64,000 nt of DNA from contig NZ_CP043006.1 in assembly GCF_008086345.1 (NCBI RefSeq), forward strand, positions 1,424,032 to 1,488,031, in the 5' to 3' direction. Below, piece after piece: positions 28,045 to 38,182 of this stretch. The position numbers were made by a program, and so were the translations under genes. The notes beneath the pieces are model-generated. The model was given only the letters and a program-made list of their open reading frames with translations, did not search any database and had not been told where the DNA came from. The stretch is from Chitinophaga sp. XS-30. GTDB taxonomy: Bacteria; Bacteroidota; Bacteroidia; Chitinophagales; Chitinophagaceae. Position 1 is the first letter of the stretch. Every line of letters starts with the position of its first letter.

Positions 28045-30150
28045 TCAAGATGTTTTTTTGAGCCCTTGCGGGATCAGTGGCAAAGTGTATAGTTTTATTC
28101 CGGTGGCATCGGCGATGGCATTGCGGATAGCGGGGGCGATGCCTACGATGGGCGTTTCTCCGGCCCCTGCGGAGGGGATGTCTTTCCGGTTGAGCAGCAC
28201 AATGTCCAGCGGCGGGATGTCGGTGAACCGCGGCACCCGGTAACTGGAGAGGGAAGGGTTCAGGATACGCCCGTCCGCAAAGTCGATCTCTTCGAACAAC
28301 GCGCCGCCAAGGCCTTGCAGGATGCAGCCCATGACCTGGTTTTCCAGGTGCAGGGGATTGATGATCGTGCCGCAGTCGTATGCCGCTGTGATGCGGAGGA
28401 CCTTCAGTTGTTCAGATGCCTCGTCGTACATGACTTCCGCACAGGTAGCGATGTAGGAGTTCTTCACAAATCCGCAGGCGATGCCCTGGCCGTGACCTGC
28501 TTTTTTTGTTTTATTCCAGCCGAATTTATCCGCAGCAGCCTGCAGCACATGCTTCAATCTTTCATCATCCAGGTTGGCCAGCCGGAATGCCAGCGGGTCC
28601 CGCTGCAATGACCTCGCCAGGTCGTCTATCACGCTTTCCATGGCAAATATATTGGCCGTAGCGGCCAGTCCGCGGTAGGAGCCTTGTTTTAACGGTGTTT
28701 TGGAAGGATGGAACCGGATGTGTTTCGTGCCGGCCTGATAGGGGAGGTCAATGCCCGCGCTGCCGGAGTTGTAATTATGGAATTCCCAGGATTGCAGTTT
28801 CCCGTCTTTATCCGCGCCTGCCGAAACTTCGATCAGTCCGCCCGGCCGCAGATATGCCCATTTGAATTCTTCTTCTCTCGTCCATACCACTTTTACCGGT
28901 TTGCCTACGGATCTGGACAGCTGCGCTGCTTCCAGCGCCGCCTCCCCGCTGTGTTTGCCGCCGTATCCGGAACCGGTATCGGGCATGATGACGCGGACCT
29001 TTTCCTTGGGCATGGAGAAAGCCCGGGCCAGTTCTTCCTGCACGCCGAATGGCCGCTGCGTGCCGGTCCATACCGTCAGTTGCCCGTCTTCCCAGGTAGC
29101 CAGCGCGGCGCGCGGTTCCAGGGGAACGTGCGCAATGTATTGTACTTCAAACGACTGTTGTATGCGTTCCGGTGCATCCGCAAACGCTTTTCGGGCGGCA
29201 TCTCCATCGCCTTCCCGCCCTCCGCGTTGTTCGGAATGTTCTTTCAGGTAAGCGAATATATTCGCCTTTGACGGTTGTGGCGTGGTATCCCAGCGCGCAT
29301 CGATCCTGCTCAGCGCATTCGCGGCTGTTTGCGGGTCGGCCGCCGTTACACCGATAAAATCCTTTTCCCGCACGACGTTCACTGCGGGGGATATGCGGGC
29401 TTTTTCCACATCGGCGGACACGAGCGACGCGCCATTGGCCGGTGCGCGCAGCACCTTTCCATACACCATGCCCGGCAGTACCATATCGGACACATATTTG
29501 TGCCGGCCGGATACGAAACTGCTGCCGTTGACTTTCGGTACGGCTGTTCCGGCCACTTTCCATTGATCTGCCGGGGTGAGTTTTACCTGGTCATTTACCG
29601 GCAGCACGGATTTTTTGCCTTTGGTAAGTTCCGCGTAGGCCACCGAACGGCCGGAGGATTTATGCGTTACCCGGCCGTTGCCGACCTGGATGCTTTGTTT
29701 ATCCACTTTCCATTCCGCTGCAGCCATGTCCACCAGCGCTTCTCTAAGCGAGGCGGCGGCTTTCCGCAGCCGGGGCCCCATGGTGGGGGTGGAGAGGCTG
29801 CCATATGTACCACGGTCATATGGTGTCAGTAAAGTATCGCCCATGATCATGTCGATCGAATCCACCGGTACTGCCAGCTCTTCCGCCACTACCTGCGCCA
29901 GCGAGGTGCGGATATTCTGTCCCACTTCCACTTTGCCGGTGAATACGGATATTTTCCCGTCTTCATGAATATGTACCCAGGCGGCTATGGACCCTTCATC
30001 CGGAGCGGCGGTGAGGGAGCGCGACAGTCCGTTCAATTCCGAGTAGGTGAGCACTACGGCAATACCGCCGCCAAGCAGCCTGATGAAATTCCTTCTGTTG
30101 ATGCCGCGGCCGGTGCCGGGTGTTTTGTCTGCTGTGCCTGGTTTATGCAT
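28045..30150 (-). CDS. Molybdopterin-binding hydroxylase subunit 2 (IorB-like)
   Basis: This second 701-residue Moco subunit starts with a twin-arginine signal ([18 protein letters not shown]). It carries the family motifs [32 protein letters not shown] and a C-terminal [20 protein letters not shown] with the catalytic-type glutamate. It is clearly homologous to but diverged from the other Moco subunit in the operon, so the two enzymes probably differ in substrate. It starts 18 bases after its [2Fe-2S] partner and ends 4 bases before the next one. Confidence 0.93.
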   Translation of the reverse strand: MHKPGTADKTPGTGRGINRRNFIRLLGGGIAVVLTYSELNGLSRSLTAAPDEGSIAAWVHIHEDGKISVFTGKVEVGQNIRTSLAQVVAEELAVPVDSIDMIMGDTLLTPYDRGTYGSLSTPTMGPRLRKAAASLREALVDMAAAEWKVDKQSIQVGNGRVTHKSSGRSVAYAELTKGKKSVLPVNDQVKLTPADQWKVAGTAVPKVNGSSFVSGRHKYVSDMVLPGMVYGKVLRAPANGASLVSADVEKARISPAVNVVREKDFIGVTAADPQTAANALSRIDARWDTTPQPSKANIFAYLKEHSEQRGGREGDGDAARKAFADAPERIQQSFEVQYIAHVPLEPRAALATWEDGQLTVWTGTQRPFGVQEELARAFSMPKEKVRVIMPDTGSGYGGKHSGEAALEAAQLSRSVGKPVKVVWTREEEFKWAYLRPGGLIEVSAGADKDGKLQSWEFHNYNSGSAGIDLPYQAGTKHIRFHPSKTPLKQGSYRGLAATANIFAMESVIDDLARSLQRDPLAFRLANLDDERLKHVLQAAADKFGWNKTKKAGHGQGIACGFVKNSYIATCAEVMYDEASEQLKVLRITAAYDCGTIINPLHLENQVMGCILQGLGGALFEEIDFADGRILNPSLSSYRVPRFTDIPPLDIVLLNRKDIPSAGAGETPIVGIAPAIRNAIADATGIKLYTLPLIPQGLKKTS

Positions 30151-30168
30151 GACTTTCCATTTTGAAGG

Positions 30169-30609
30169 TTAGGCTTTGATGATGGCATTGATGATGCGGG
30201 GATATACGCAGCAGCGGCAGATATTGCCCTGCATGGCTTCGATGACCTCCTGGCGGCTCGGTTTCGGATTTTGGGCTTTGAGCGCAACAGCAGCCATGAT
30301 CATCCCCGGTGAGCAATAGGCGCACTGAAAGGCGTCCTCATCCAGAAAGGCCTGCTGTACCGGATGCAGTTTCCCGTCTTTTTCCAACCCCTCAATGGTA
30401 ACAACGGCTTTGTGCTGCACGCTGGCCACCGGTGTAATACAGGATGGCACCGCATGCCCGTCTACCAGCACTTTGCAGGCGCCGCAGGCGCCCTCTCCGC
30501 AGCCGTATTTACTGCCTGTCAGGTTCAGATGCACACGCAGGGCATCGAGCAGACTGGTATTGTCCGGCACATCGAGGGTATAATCTGTAGCGTTTACATT
30601 GATTTTCAT
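30169..30609 (-). CDS. [2Fe-2S]-binding subunit 2 (IorA-like)
   Basis: The 146-residue iron-sulfur protein shows YGCGEGACGACKVLVDG and a downstream SC for the first cluster, and QCAYCSPGMIM with NICRCCVYPRI for the second. It is the first gene of the molybdenum-hydroxylase operon, and a candidate -7 element lies 44 bases before its start. The extra cysteine in CRCC is a small difference from the other copy. Confidence 0.94.
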   Translation of the reverse strand: MKINVNATDYTLDVPDNTSLLDALRVHLNLTGSKYGCGEGACGACKVLVDGHAVPSCITPVASVQHKAVVTIEGLEKDGKLHPVQQAFLDEDAFQCAYCSPGMIMAAVALKAQNPKPSRQEVIEAMQGNICRCCVYPRIINAIIKA

Positions 30610-30652
30610 AAGAGGCGATTATGATATTGAGCGATCGGGAGTGGTCTGTAAC

Positions 30653-30660
30653 CAAATATA
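30653..30660 (-). promoter_or_regulatory. Candidate -7 element of the molybdenum-hydroxylase operon
   Basis: On the minus strand the sequence is TATATTTG, a perfect Bacteroidota -7 element (TAnnTTTG), 44 bases before the first gene. The matching -33 position reads GTG rather than TTG, so support is moderate. Confidence 0.45.
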
Positions 30661-30788
30661 ATAATTATCAGATACAAGGCACAGTTAAATGGGATGACCG
30701 GAAATGGCCGTCGTTGGAGCAGGAATTTCCGGAAAGCTCCGCTGCGATGATGATGTGGAAGGGGGGGAAGTGCTGATCCGGGTTTTTT

Positions 30789-31151
30789 TTACCGGCGGGT
30801 TGCTTTACGTTCTTTAATTGCCCATGAGGCCATGGCATTGATCACCGGTATCAAACCTTTTCCTGCCCTGCTCAGCTTGTAGATCACATAGGGCGGCACA
30901 ACGGGTTTGGCTTCCCTGATCACGAGGTCATCCGTTTCCAGTTGTTTCAGGTGCTGTATCAGCATTTTTTCCGTTATCGCGGGTATGGCCCTTTTCAGTT
31001 CACTGTACCGCTTGTTGCCGGTTGACAGATGATAGAGGATGATGGGTTTCCAATAGCCGCCAATTCTTTCCATCACATAGGTTACCGGGCATTGTTCCAG
31101 TGCATACCGCTTGTTCTCCTGGATGGTGGATGCTGTTTTGATCGCTGCCAT
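30789..31151 (-). CDS. HxlR family winged-helix regulator
   Basis: The 120-residue protein has the HxlR layout. A cysteine near the start (EQCPVTYVMERIGGYWKPIILYHLS) is followed by the winged helix (RYSELKRAIPAITEKMLIQHLKQLETDDLV) and the PPYVIYKLS wing. Such regulators often sense electrophiles or redox state through the N-terminal cysteine and repress a divergent gene. It is divergent from the NmrA-like gene, and an operator-like repeat lies between them. Confidence 0.93.
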   Translation of the reverse strand: MAAIKTASTIQENKRYALEQCPVTYVMERIGGYWKPIILYHLSTGNKRYSELKRAIPAITEKMLIQHLKQLETDDLVIREAKPVVPPYVIYKLSRAGKGLIPVINAMASWAIKERKATRR

Positions 31152-31170
31152 ATTGATACATACTTTAGGG

Positions 31171-31208
31171 TAAGTACTTGTCTAAAAGTAAGTACAAAAA
31201 TACCTTTG
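31171..31208 (+). promoter_or_regulatory. Promoter of the NmrA-like gene with overlapping HxlR-type operator
   Basis: TTG at 31178-31180, 20 bases, then TACCTTTG at 31201-31208 form a Bacteroidota promoter 25 bases before the ATG at 31233. The heptamer TAAGTAC occurs at 31171-31177 and again at 31189-31195, and GTACTT/AAGTAC form an inverted repeat with 10 bases between. This is the kind of site an HxlR repressor could use to block the -33 region. Confidence 0.6.
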
Positions 31209-31232
31209 TTCCGAAATAAAAACAATACTGAC

Positions 31233-32111
31233 ATGAAAATAACAATTGCAGGCTCTCTTGGAAATATCGGAAAGCCTTTGACACTACAACTGGTGGCCGC
31301 GGGGCATGACGTAACGGTTATCAGCAGTAATGCGGACAGGAAGGCGGACATAGCGGCGCTTGGCGCCAGCGCCGCTATTGGTTCGGTAAGTGATGCCGCG
31401 TTTTTACAGGAAACGTTCAGGGGGGCGGATGCTGTTTTTGCCATGACACCTCCCGGTTTGGGTGGCGTTAACGTAGTTGCCAATACTACTGCCGCAGGAA
31501 GGGCTTATGCAACCGCTATCAGGGAGGCCGGTGTCACCCGCGTGGTGATGCTGAGCAGTGTAGGCGCTGATCATCCTGACGGGAACGGGCCAATTGCAGG
31601 CGTGCATAATATAGAGCAGCTGTTCAATGATCTTGAGGGAGTAGCAGTGACCATCCTTCGCGCGGGCCTGTTTTATACCAACTTTTACAACAATGTGCCT
31701 TTAATCAAAGGCATGGGTATTATGGGCGCGAATTATCCGGCCAGCCTGAGCCTTCCGCTGGTGCATCCAAAGGATATTGCCGCTGCTGCCGCCGAAGAGC
31801 TGCAAAGGCCGGCAACCGGCAAGAACATACGGTATATTGTCAGTGATATACGCACACCGGCTGATTTTGCAAAGGTGCTTGGCGCGGCTGCCGGCAAGCC
31901 GGAACTGCCCTGGGTAGAGTTTACGGATGAACAGTCGTTGCAGGGTATGCTGCAGGCCGGATTAACGGAAGAAATTGCCGGGCTGTACACGGAGATGGGC
32001 GCAGGCTTCCGCAGCGGCAGACTTTTGGCGGATTTTAAGCAAAACGGTGCACCGGTGACCGGCCGCACCAGGCTTGAAGATTTTGCGAAGGAGTTTGCGG
32101 GGGCATTTTGA
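31233..32111 (+). CDS. NmrA-like NAD(P)-binding protein
   Basis: The 292-residue protein is an atypical short-chain-dehydrogenase-fold protein of the NmrA/NAD(P)H-binding type. It has a dinucleotide loop GSLGNIG near residues 7-13, VTRVVMLSSVGAD in the middle and a C-terminal substrate-side domain. Relatives are quinone or azo reductases and redox sensors; activity here is unknown. The start at 31233 was chosen because the promoter ends at 31208; the frame is open further upstream but overlaps the divergent HxlR gene. Confidence 0.87.
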   Translation: MKITIAGSLGNIGKPLTLQLVAAGHDVTVISSNADRKADIAALGASAAIGSVSDAAFLQETFRGADAVFAMTPPGLGGVNVVANTTAAGRAYATAIREAGVTRVVMLSSVGADHPDGNGPIAGVHNIEQLFNDLEGVAVTILRAGLFYTNFYNNVPLIKGMGIMGANYPASLSLPLVHPKDIAAAAAEELQRPATGKNIRYIVSDIRTPADFAKVLGAAAGKPELPWVEFTDEQSLQGMLQAGLTEEIAGLYTEMGAGFRSGRLLADFKQNGAPVTGRTRLEDFAKEFAGAF

Positions 32112-32431
32112 TAGCGGGGTGATTTGTAATGCCAATATGCAAAAAAGTATAGTGAACCGTTGAAGCATCGTGTAAACGATTGCCCGGCGCTGTCAATACC
32201 TGAATAACAGGAGGCTGTATCAAAAGATCGATACAGCCTTTTTTTATTCGGGTCCTGGTGGAGATAATTTTCGTTTACGCGATGCTCAGCGCCTTCATTT
32301 TACTTTTGAGCCATCCCCTTTTTGCATGCCGGAAGTAATGGCGAACGGGATTGCTGACAAATGGCATATAGGCTATTTGAAAGTTTTATATAAGTTTACA
32401 CTTTCGTAAGTTGAAAATCACAGATCGCTGA
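32112..32431. other. Gene-free stretch between NmrA-like gene and sigma factor
   Basis: These 320 bases contain the terminator at 32212-32246 and AT-rich sequence before the TTG-initiated sigma gene. I see no convincing promoter consensus or additional open frame. Confidence 0.6.
32212..32246 (+). terminator. Rho-independent terminator
   Basis: AGGCTGTATC (32212-32221) pairs perfectly with GATACAGCCT (32230-32239) and is followed by a T run, about 100 bases after the NmrA-like gene. Confidence 0.85.
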
Positions 32432-33037
32432 TTGACAGACTATTTACCAGATAACGAGAGCGAATTGCTTGCAAGAATAGCTGAAGGAGATGAGGCTGCC
32501 TTCAGCCAGGTATTTCATTTCTATTATCCCCGCCTGCTCAGTTTCGTCAGCCGTTTCGATCAAAATTCCGGTAATGTGGATGAGGCCATCCAGGAAACCT
32601 TTATCCGGGTATGGATATCCCGTGATCAGTTGCCTGATATTGATAATTTCCGTGCCTGGCTGTTCACGATTGCATCCAGGGAAGCGATTGCACTGATCAG
32701 GAAAAATCTGCTAAAGCAAAAGACCGGTCAGGCCTTTTTAAAGAACCGGCCTTTCCCTGATCCGGCAACGCCTGCGGAGCTCACGGAGACCGGAGAGATA
32801 AAGCGCCTGGTGGGCGAGGCTGTTGCCCGTATGCCGCCGGCGCGCCGCCGTATCTACCTGATGAGCCGGGAAGAAGGCCTTAAACCGGCAGAGATCGCTG
32901 CCAGGCTAAATCTTTCCGTCAGCACAGTCAAAAACACACTTGTTTCCGCATTGCAGGATATCCGCAGGTTCCTCGCCCTGCATGGCCATATGATCGGCCC
33001 CCTGCTCGCCGCTTTAATTTTTTTTCGGGGTGAATAG
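32432..33037 (+). CDS. ECF RNA polymerase sigma factor
   Basis: The 201-residue sigma factor has region 2 (EAAFSQVFHFYYPRLLSF, DEAIQETFIRVWISRDQLP) and region 4 (MPPARRRIYLMSREEGLKPAEIAARLNLSVSTVKNTL), with a short hydrophobic C-terminus (MIGPLLAALIFF). It belongs to the FecI-like Bacteroidota ECF type. The start is a TTG; no ATG is placed suitably. It is followed by fecR, susC, susD and a thioredoxin-like gene on the same strand. Confidence 0.92.
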   Translation: MTDYLPDNESELLARIAEGDEAAFSQVFHFYYPRLLSFVSRFDQNSGNVDEAIQETFIRVWISRDQLPDIDNFRAWLFTIASREAIALIRKNLLKQKTGQAFLKNRPFPDPATPAELTETGEIKRLVGEAVARMPPARRRIYLMSREEGLKPAEIAARLNLSVSTVKNTLVSALQDIRRFLALHGHMIGPLLAALIFFRGE

Positions 33038-33087
33038 TACGTTCTTCCCCGTCATGCTTCTATAATGTATCAAGCCATCATCAGGTC

Positions 33088-34290
33088 ATGGAATATCCGG
33101 TAGTCAGACAACTAATAGAGAAATATCTGCATAACACGCTCTCCGATGAGGAAAAGCTGCAGCTGCTTCGTTTGACGGAAGATGCGAACGATCCTTCGCT
33201 GATAGCTTTACTGCAGGAGATGCTCGCGGAAACCCCGGAGGCTCATCTTCCGGTTGATGAGGAACGGCTAAGGCTTTCATTGATGAAGGTACTGGAAGTG
33301 GATAAACCCGTCGCTCCGCAAGGCGTGCCGGTGAAATACCGGCGTATGCGGGCCATCAGCACTACCTGGTTGCGTTATGCGGCTGCCGTAATATTGATAG
33401 CCGGTGCCGGTACTTATCTATGGCTTAAAGATGCGGACCGGGGTACGCCAGCTGCTACAAATGCTGCTATACCTGGTGATGATATTGTTCCTGGCGGACA
33501 GAAAGCCGTGCTTACGCTGGCCGACGGTACGGTCATTCAGCTGGATAGCGCCGCTAATGGTCAGCTCGCAGTCCAGTCCGGCAGCCAGATCATGAACAGC
33601 AACGGGCTGATCTCCTATACGCCATCAGGCAGTGAAGCGCATGTAATGGCTTACAATACCCTGCGTACGCCCAGAGGGGGCACATACCAGCTCAGTTTGC
33701 CCGATGGCACCAGGGTATGGCTCAATGCGGCCAGCTCCATCAGCTATCCGGTGGTTTTTTCCGGTAAAGAGCGCATAGTGAAAATGACGGGAGAAGCTTA
33801 TTTCGATGTAGCGCAGGATGCGCAGGCGCCGTTTAAAGTGAAGGTCGATGAAAACAATTTGATAGAAGTACTGGGAACACAGTTCAATGTCAAGGCCTAT
33901 AAAGAAGATGACCTTGTGAGCACTACCCTGCTCGAAGGTGCGGTGCGTGTGGCCGGCAATGGAAAACAGCTCACCCTGAAACCGGGGCAGCAGGCACAGG
34001 CTTCCGTTGAGCAATTGTCGGTAAAAACACTGGGCCAGGCGGGTATCTCACAGGTGATAGCCTGGAAGGAGGGACGGTTTAATTTCCAGGATGCCCATTT
34101 GCAGGAGATCATGCGTCAGCTGTCCCGCTGGTATGATATTGAAGTGGTGTATGAAAAAGGTATCCCTGATCTGGAGTTTATCGGTGAAATTGAAAGGTCA
34201 TTGCCGCTGGGGGAAGTGTTGAAAGGCCTGAAAATGTCCGGCGTGAATTTCCGTCTTGAGAAAGGGAAACGGCTGGTAGTATCTCCATGA
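33088..34290 (+). CDS. FecR family anti-sigma factor
   Basis: The 400-residue protein has a cytoplasmic N-terminal helical region (VRQLIEKYLHNTLSDEEKLQLL) and one membrane helix (about 92-108, YAAAVILIAGAGTYLWL). The periplasmic FecR domain follows (TPRGGTYQLSLPDGTRVWLNAASSI, KMTGEAYFDVA, VLGTQFNVKAY), then a C-terminal STN-binding segment (QLSRWYDIEVVYEKG). It should control the sigma factor 50 bases upstream in response to the STN-domain SusC downstream. Confidence 0.94.
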   Translation: MEYPVVRQLIEKYLHNTLSDEEKLQLLRLTEDANDPSLIALLQEMLAETPEAHLPVDEERLRLSLMKVLEVDKPVAPQGVPVKYRRMRAISTTWLRYAAAVILIAGAGTYLWLKDADRGTPAATNAAIPGDDIVPGGQKAVLTLADGTVIQLDSAANGQLAVQSGSQIMNSNGLISYTPSGSEAHVMAYNTLRTPRGGTYQLSLPDGTRVWLNAASSISYPVVFSGKERIVKMTGEAYFDVAQDAQAPFKVKVDENNLIEVLGTQFNVKAYKEDDLVSTTLLEGAVRVAGNGKQLTLKPGQQAQASVEQLSVKTLGQAGISQVIAWKEGRFNFQDAHLQEIMRQLSRWYDIEVVYEKGIPDLEFIGEIERSLPLGEVLKGLKMSGVNFRLEKGKRLVVSP

Positions 34291-34501
34291 TGAATTAAAT
34301 AAACAGCCGCAATCTATCTCGCTTCAGATATTTAAAGAACGACAGCACCAACCAAAATTGCGGGGCTGAACTAAAAAGTAAAATGATGGGACCGGTATGG
34401 CATAGTGCGATCCGGTTTACATCACCTGCCCGGGAAGGATACTTTTCAGTTCAGTCTCCCGGATGACTTTTTTATTCACTTTATCAACTAAAAGCATTTT
34501 A

Positions 34502-37500
34502 ATGGCTGCTCAACCAAAACCTGCCGCATTCCGATGGCAAGCTGCATGGCCTGTGTTTATGTTCCTGATGATGACTTGCCTCCGTACGAACGGCCAGTCC
34601 ACCGGGCCACTGATCACCTTTACCGGAAAAGATGTGCCGCTGGTCACCGTATTCCAGACTATCAAGGAACAGACGCGGTACAGCGTATTTTCAGGCAAGA
34701 ATCTTTTGAAATCAACCCAGCCTGTTACCTGCGCGGTGCGCAACATGCCGCTGCCGGAGTTCCTGGACCTTGTGCTGCGCAATCAGCAACTCTCCTATGA
34801 GATCAGTAACAAAACCATTTTCCTGAAAGCTGCTCCCGCCGGCTCCGCCAACGAACGTCCCGGTGAAACGGGAAAGATCAGCGGCACAGTGAAAAACAAG
34901 GCCGGCACTCCCATAACCCCTGCAACGGTCATGCTGGAGCCGTTGAAAAAGGGTGCCGTTACCAATGAGCGGGGGGAATATAATTTTAACGATCTGCCGG
35001 AAGGGTTCTATACGATCCGGGTCTCCTGTATAGGGCATGCCGTGGAAGAAAGAGAAGTATTTGTGAGTAAAACCGGCGGTGTTTTGTATGCTGATTTTGT
35101 GCTGAATGAATCTTCGAGCCAGCTGAAGGAAATAGTGGTGAGCAGCGGCTACCAGACGTTTTCCGTAAAGCGGAGCGCCGGTGCGTACGCGAAGCCCGAT
35201 ATGCAAACGCTCCGGAACAGGACTACCTCCATGAACATACTGCAGCGCCTGGACGGGCTGGTGCCGGGCCTTACCGTTAACAATGCGCCTTCCGCTACGG
35301 GTACCCCGGTATTGATCCGCGGCCTTACTTCCATCAACAGCAACAAGTCGCCGCTGCTTGTGGTAGATGGTGTGCCGCTGGACAACATCACCTCCCTGAA
35401 TCCGCAGGACGTAGAGGACATCACGGTTTTAAAGGATGCGTCCGCGGCTTCCATCTGGGGGGCGAGAGCGGCCAACGGCGTTATTGTGATCACCACCCGC
35501 AGGGGTGGCCGGAACGAAAAGCTCGCTATCGAATACGATGGTTTTGTGAACTTCCAGGGGCGGCCGGATGTAGACTACTACCCGGTGCTCAGCAGTCAGC
35601 AATTCATGCAGGCCGCCAGTGATATCTTCCGGCCGGACCTGTATCCCTGGGCTAACGTCAGCGCCTACACCGGCCTTGGTTCTACAGGCGTTCCGCCGCA
35701 TAACGTCATCCTGTATAACCGCTACCGTGGCCTGATATCCGATGCGCAGGCCAATGCAAGTCTGGATAGCCTCGCATCCATCAATAACCTCCGCCAGATA
35801 CGCGACATCTGGTACCGGCCCGGTCTGCTTACCAATCATACCCTTTCCGTGAGAGGCGGCGGGGAGTCGTATGGCATATATGGTTCAATTGCCTACACCG
35901 GCACGCAAAGCAACCGGCCCGGTGAAACGAATAACACCTATAAGATCAACGTCAGGCAGGATTACCAGGCCAACAAACATCTTGATCTGTTCCTGATCAC
36001 GGATCTTACCAACGTCAATACCAGCTCCCCCAGGAACATTGAAGCGGATAACCGTTTTCTGCCCTATCAGCTGTTCCGTGATGCGCAGGGCAACCCGATC
36101 TCCATACCCTATGTGAAACAATTGTCCGATTCAACAAGGGCGGCATTTGAAGGGAAAAGCGGCATCAACCTGGATTATAATCCCCTGCAGGAGAGGCAGT
36201 ACGGTTATACCAAAGGGGACCTGCTGGCGGCGAGGATCACGGCGGGGCTTACAGCCAGGATCGTTGACGGATTATCCTTTACGGGAGTGTATGGTTTGTT
36301 CAGAACGGCGGAAAGGGTACGGTCGTATGACGACAGCCGCAGCTATCTTGTCCGCTCTGAAGCCGCGCAGTTCACCGTGCCCGCCGCCACACCGTCCCAG
36401 CGCCCTGTATATTACCTCCCCGTTACCGGCGGAAGGTATGCGCTGACCAACATCGCACAAACCAACTGGACGGTGCGCAACCAGCTTGCGTATGACCGTT
36501 CATGGGATGGCAGCAGGCACCGGCTTTCCCTGCTGGCGGGTCAGGAAGCGCAGGAGCAACTGGCGGTGAGCAGCCAGTCGCTTATCCGCGGGTATAACGA
36601 GTTGCTGCAAACCTATCCCGCTATCGATTATGCAACGCTGTCCACAACCGGCGTAACCAATCCGGTAATGCCCAACAACGGTTCACGAAGCCTGCTGGCA
36701 AATGCGCAACCGTTCACTGAAACAGAGGGGCGCGTCCGCTTCCTTTCCTACTATGGCAATATGGGCTATACATATCTCGACCGCTATACGCTTAGCGGCA
36801 GCATCCGGCTGGACCAGTCCAATCTCTTCGGGCGGGACCGCTCCACGCAAAGCAGGCCGGTATGGAGCCTTGGCGCACGCTGGGAACTCGGTGATGAGGC
36901 CTTTATGGAACAGCAGCAGGTGTTCAATAATCTTTCACTGCGCGTGTCGTACGGCCTTACCGGCAATTCACCCATTCCCGGGACCGCCGCGTCGTATGAC
37001 ATCCTGGGGGCGCAATCCGGCGCTACATTACCGGGCAATACGGGGCTTTCAATCGTAACGCCGGCCAATGCGGCGCTGACCTGGGAAAGCTCCCGCACCT
37101 TGAATATCGGGGTGGACTTCGGCATCCTGAAAGGTAACCGGCTCAGCGGTTCCGTTGATTTTTACAGCAAGCAAACGGAGAACCTGATCGGCCAGATGGA
37201 AGTGAACCCGCTGTCCGGCTACAACAACGTTACCGGGAACTTCGGGAATATGCGCAATACCGGCATTGAGGTTTCGGCGCGTTCTGTCAACATCGAAGCC
37301 GGCCGTTTCCGTTGGATCAGCCAGCTGGTGCTTGCTTACAACCGCAACAAGATCACAAAGCTAAACCAGCCCGCGGTGATTGCTACCGGGGCGCAGAAGG
37401 CCAGTACGGTTTACCTGGCGGGTTATCCCGCATTTGCAGTTTTCGCGTATGATTTTGCAGGGCTTGATGATGAGGGCGATCCGCAGATCATGCTGCAGTC

Positions 37501-38158
37501 CGGCAAGCTGACCAAAGAAAGGAACGCGGCTTTACCGGATGATATACGCTACATGGGCACTTATCAACCGGTATGGAACGGCGGGCTTTCCAATATTTTC
37601 ATTTTCGGCAACATTGAGCTGGCGGCCAATATGGTGTACAATTTCGGCAATGTGATGCGCCGGGATGTGAATGATTTTTATGCCGGGAACGGCCTGATCC
37701 CGCTGACGGCCAACAACGCCATGCAAAGCGGTGACCTGCGTTTCCGCAGCGGGAATGTGCATGCGGAATTTGCGGACAGGTGGATGCAGCCGGGTGATGA
37801 GCTGACCACGAATGTGCCGTCCTGGATACCGGTAGCCAGCGTCAATAACAGCAGGCGGGATATACGATACTACACGCAGGGCGATATCAATGTAGTGAGT
37901 GCAGCTTTTGCAAAACTGCGGGATATGTCCCTTTCCTACGATGTTTCCCGCAAGCTCGTATCGCGCGCCAAACTGAGCGGTGTCAGGCTGCGCCTGCAGG
38001 TATCCAACCTGATGTTGTGGAAAGCCAACCGCTACGGCATCGATCCGGAGTTTCAGGATGCGCCCGGCGGCAGCATTGCCGGGGAAAGGGCCGGGGGGAT
38101 CCGTTATATGCGTACCAATCAGGGCACCGTTACCGCAGGTTTGAATATTCGGTTTTAA
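34502..38158 (+). CDS. SusC/RagA family TonB-linked receptor with STN domain
   Basis: The 1218-residue outer-membrane transporter has a signal peptide and then an STN domain (about 38-105, GKDVPLVTVFQTIKEQ to ISNKTIFLKA). A carboxypeptidase-D-regulatory-like domain follows (ISGTVKNKAGTPITPATVML). The plug carries VLIRGLTSINSNKSPLLVVDGVPL and ITVLKDASAASIWGARAANGVIVI, the SusC signature; a beta-barrel ends the protein at LNIRF. A start at 34463 is also possible; 34502 gives the cleaner signal peptide. Its partners are SusD and a TlpA-like protein, a combination that suggests import of something other than a typical plant glycan, for example peptide- or redox-linked substrates, but this is inference. 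Confidence 0.94.
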   Translation: MAAQPKPAAFRWQAAWPVFMFLMMTCLRTNGQSTGPLITFTGKDVPLVTVFQTIKEQTRYSVFSGKNLLKSTQPVTCAVRNMPLPEFLDLVLRNQQLSYEISNKTIFLKAAPAGSANERPGETGKISGTVKNKAGTPITPATVMLEPLKKGAVTNERGEYNFNDLPEGFYTIRVSCIGHAVEEREVFVSKTGGVLYADFVLNESSSQLKEIVVSSGYQTFSVKRSAGAYAKPDMQTLRNRTTSMNILQRLDGLVPGLTVNNAPSATGTPVLIRGLTSINSNKSPLLVVDGVPLDNITSLNPQDVEDITVLKDASAASIWGARAANGVIVITTRRGGRNEKLAIEYDGFVNFQGRPDVDYYPVLSSQQFMQAASDIFRPDLYPWANVSAYTGLGSTGVPPHNVILYNRYRGLISDAQANASLDSLASINNLRQIRDIWYRPGLLTNHTLSVRGGGESYGIYGSIAYTGTQSNRPGETNNTYKINVRQDYQANKHLDLFLITDLTNVNTSSPRNIEADNRFLPYQLFRDAQGNPISIPYVKQLSDSTRAAFEGKSGINLDYNPLQERQYGYTKGDLLAARITAGLTARIVDGLSFTGVYGLFRTAERVRSYDDSRSYLVRSEAAQFTVPAATPSQRPVYYLPVTGGRYALTNIAQTNWTVRNQLAYDRSWDGSRHRLSLLAGQEAQEQLAVSSQSLIRGYNELLQTYPAIDYATLSTTGVTNPVMPNNGSRSLLANAQPFTETEGRVRFLSYYGNMGYTYLDRYTLSGSIRLDQSNLFGRDRSTQSRPVWSLGARWELGDEAFMEQQQVFNNLSLRVSYGLTGNSPIPGTAASYDILGAQSGATLPGNTGLSIVTPANAALTWESSRTLNIGVDFGILKGNRLSGSVDFYSKQTENLIGQMEVNPLSGYNNVTGNFGNMRNTGIEVSARSVNIEAGRFRWISQLVLAYNRNKITKLNQPAVIATGAQKASTVYLAGYPAFAVFAYDFAGLDDEGDPQIMLQSGKLTKERNAALPDDIRYMGTYQPVWNGGLSNIFIFGNIELAANMVYNFGNVMRRDVNDFYAGNGLIPLTANNAMQSGDLRFRSGNVHAEFADRWMQPGDELTTNVPSWIPVASVNNSRRDIRYYTQGDINVVSAAFAKLRDMSLSYDVSRKLVSRAKLSGVRLRLQVSNLMLWKANRYGIDPEFQDAPGGSIAGERAGGIRYMRTNQGTVTAGLNIRF

Positions 38159-38182
38159 CAAGGAACACTACAAAAAAAGGAC

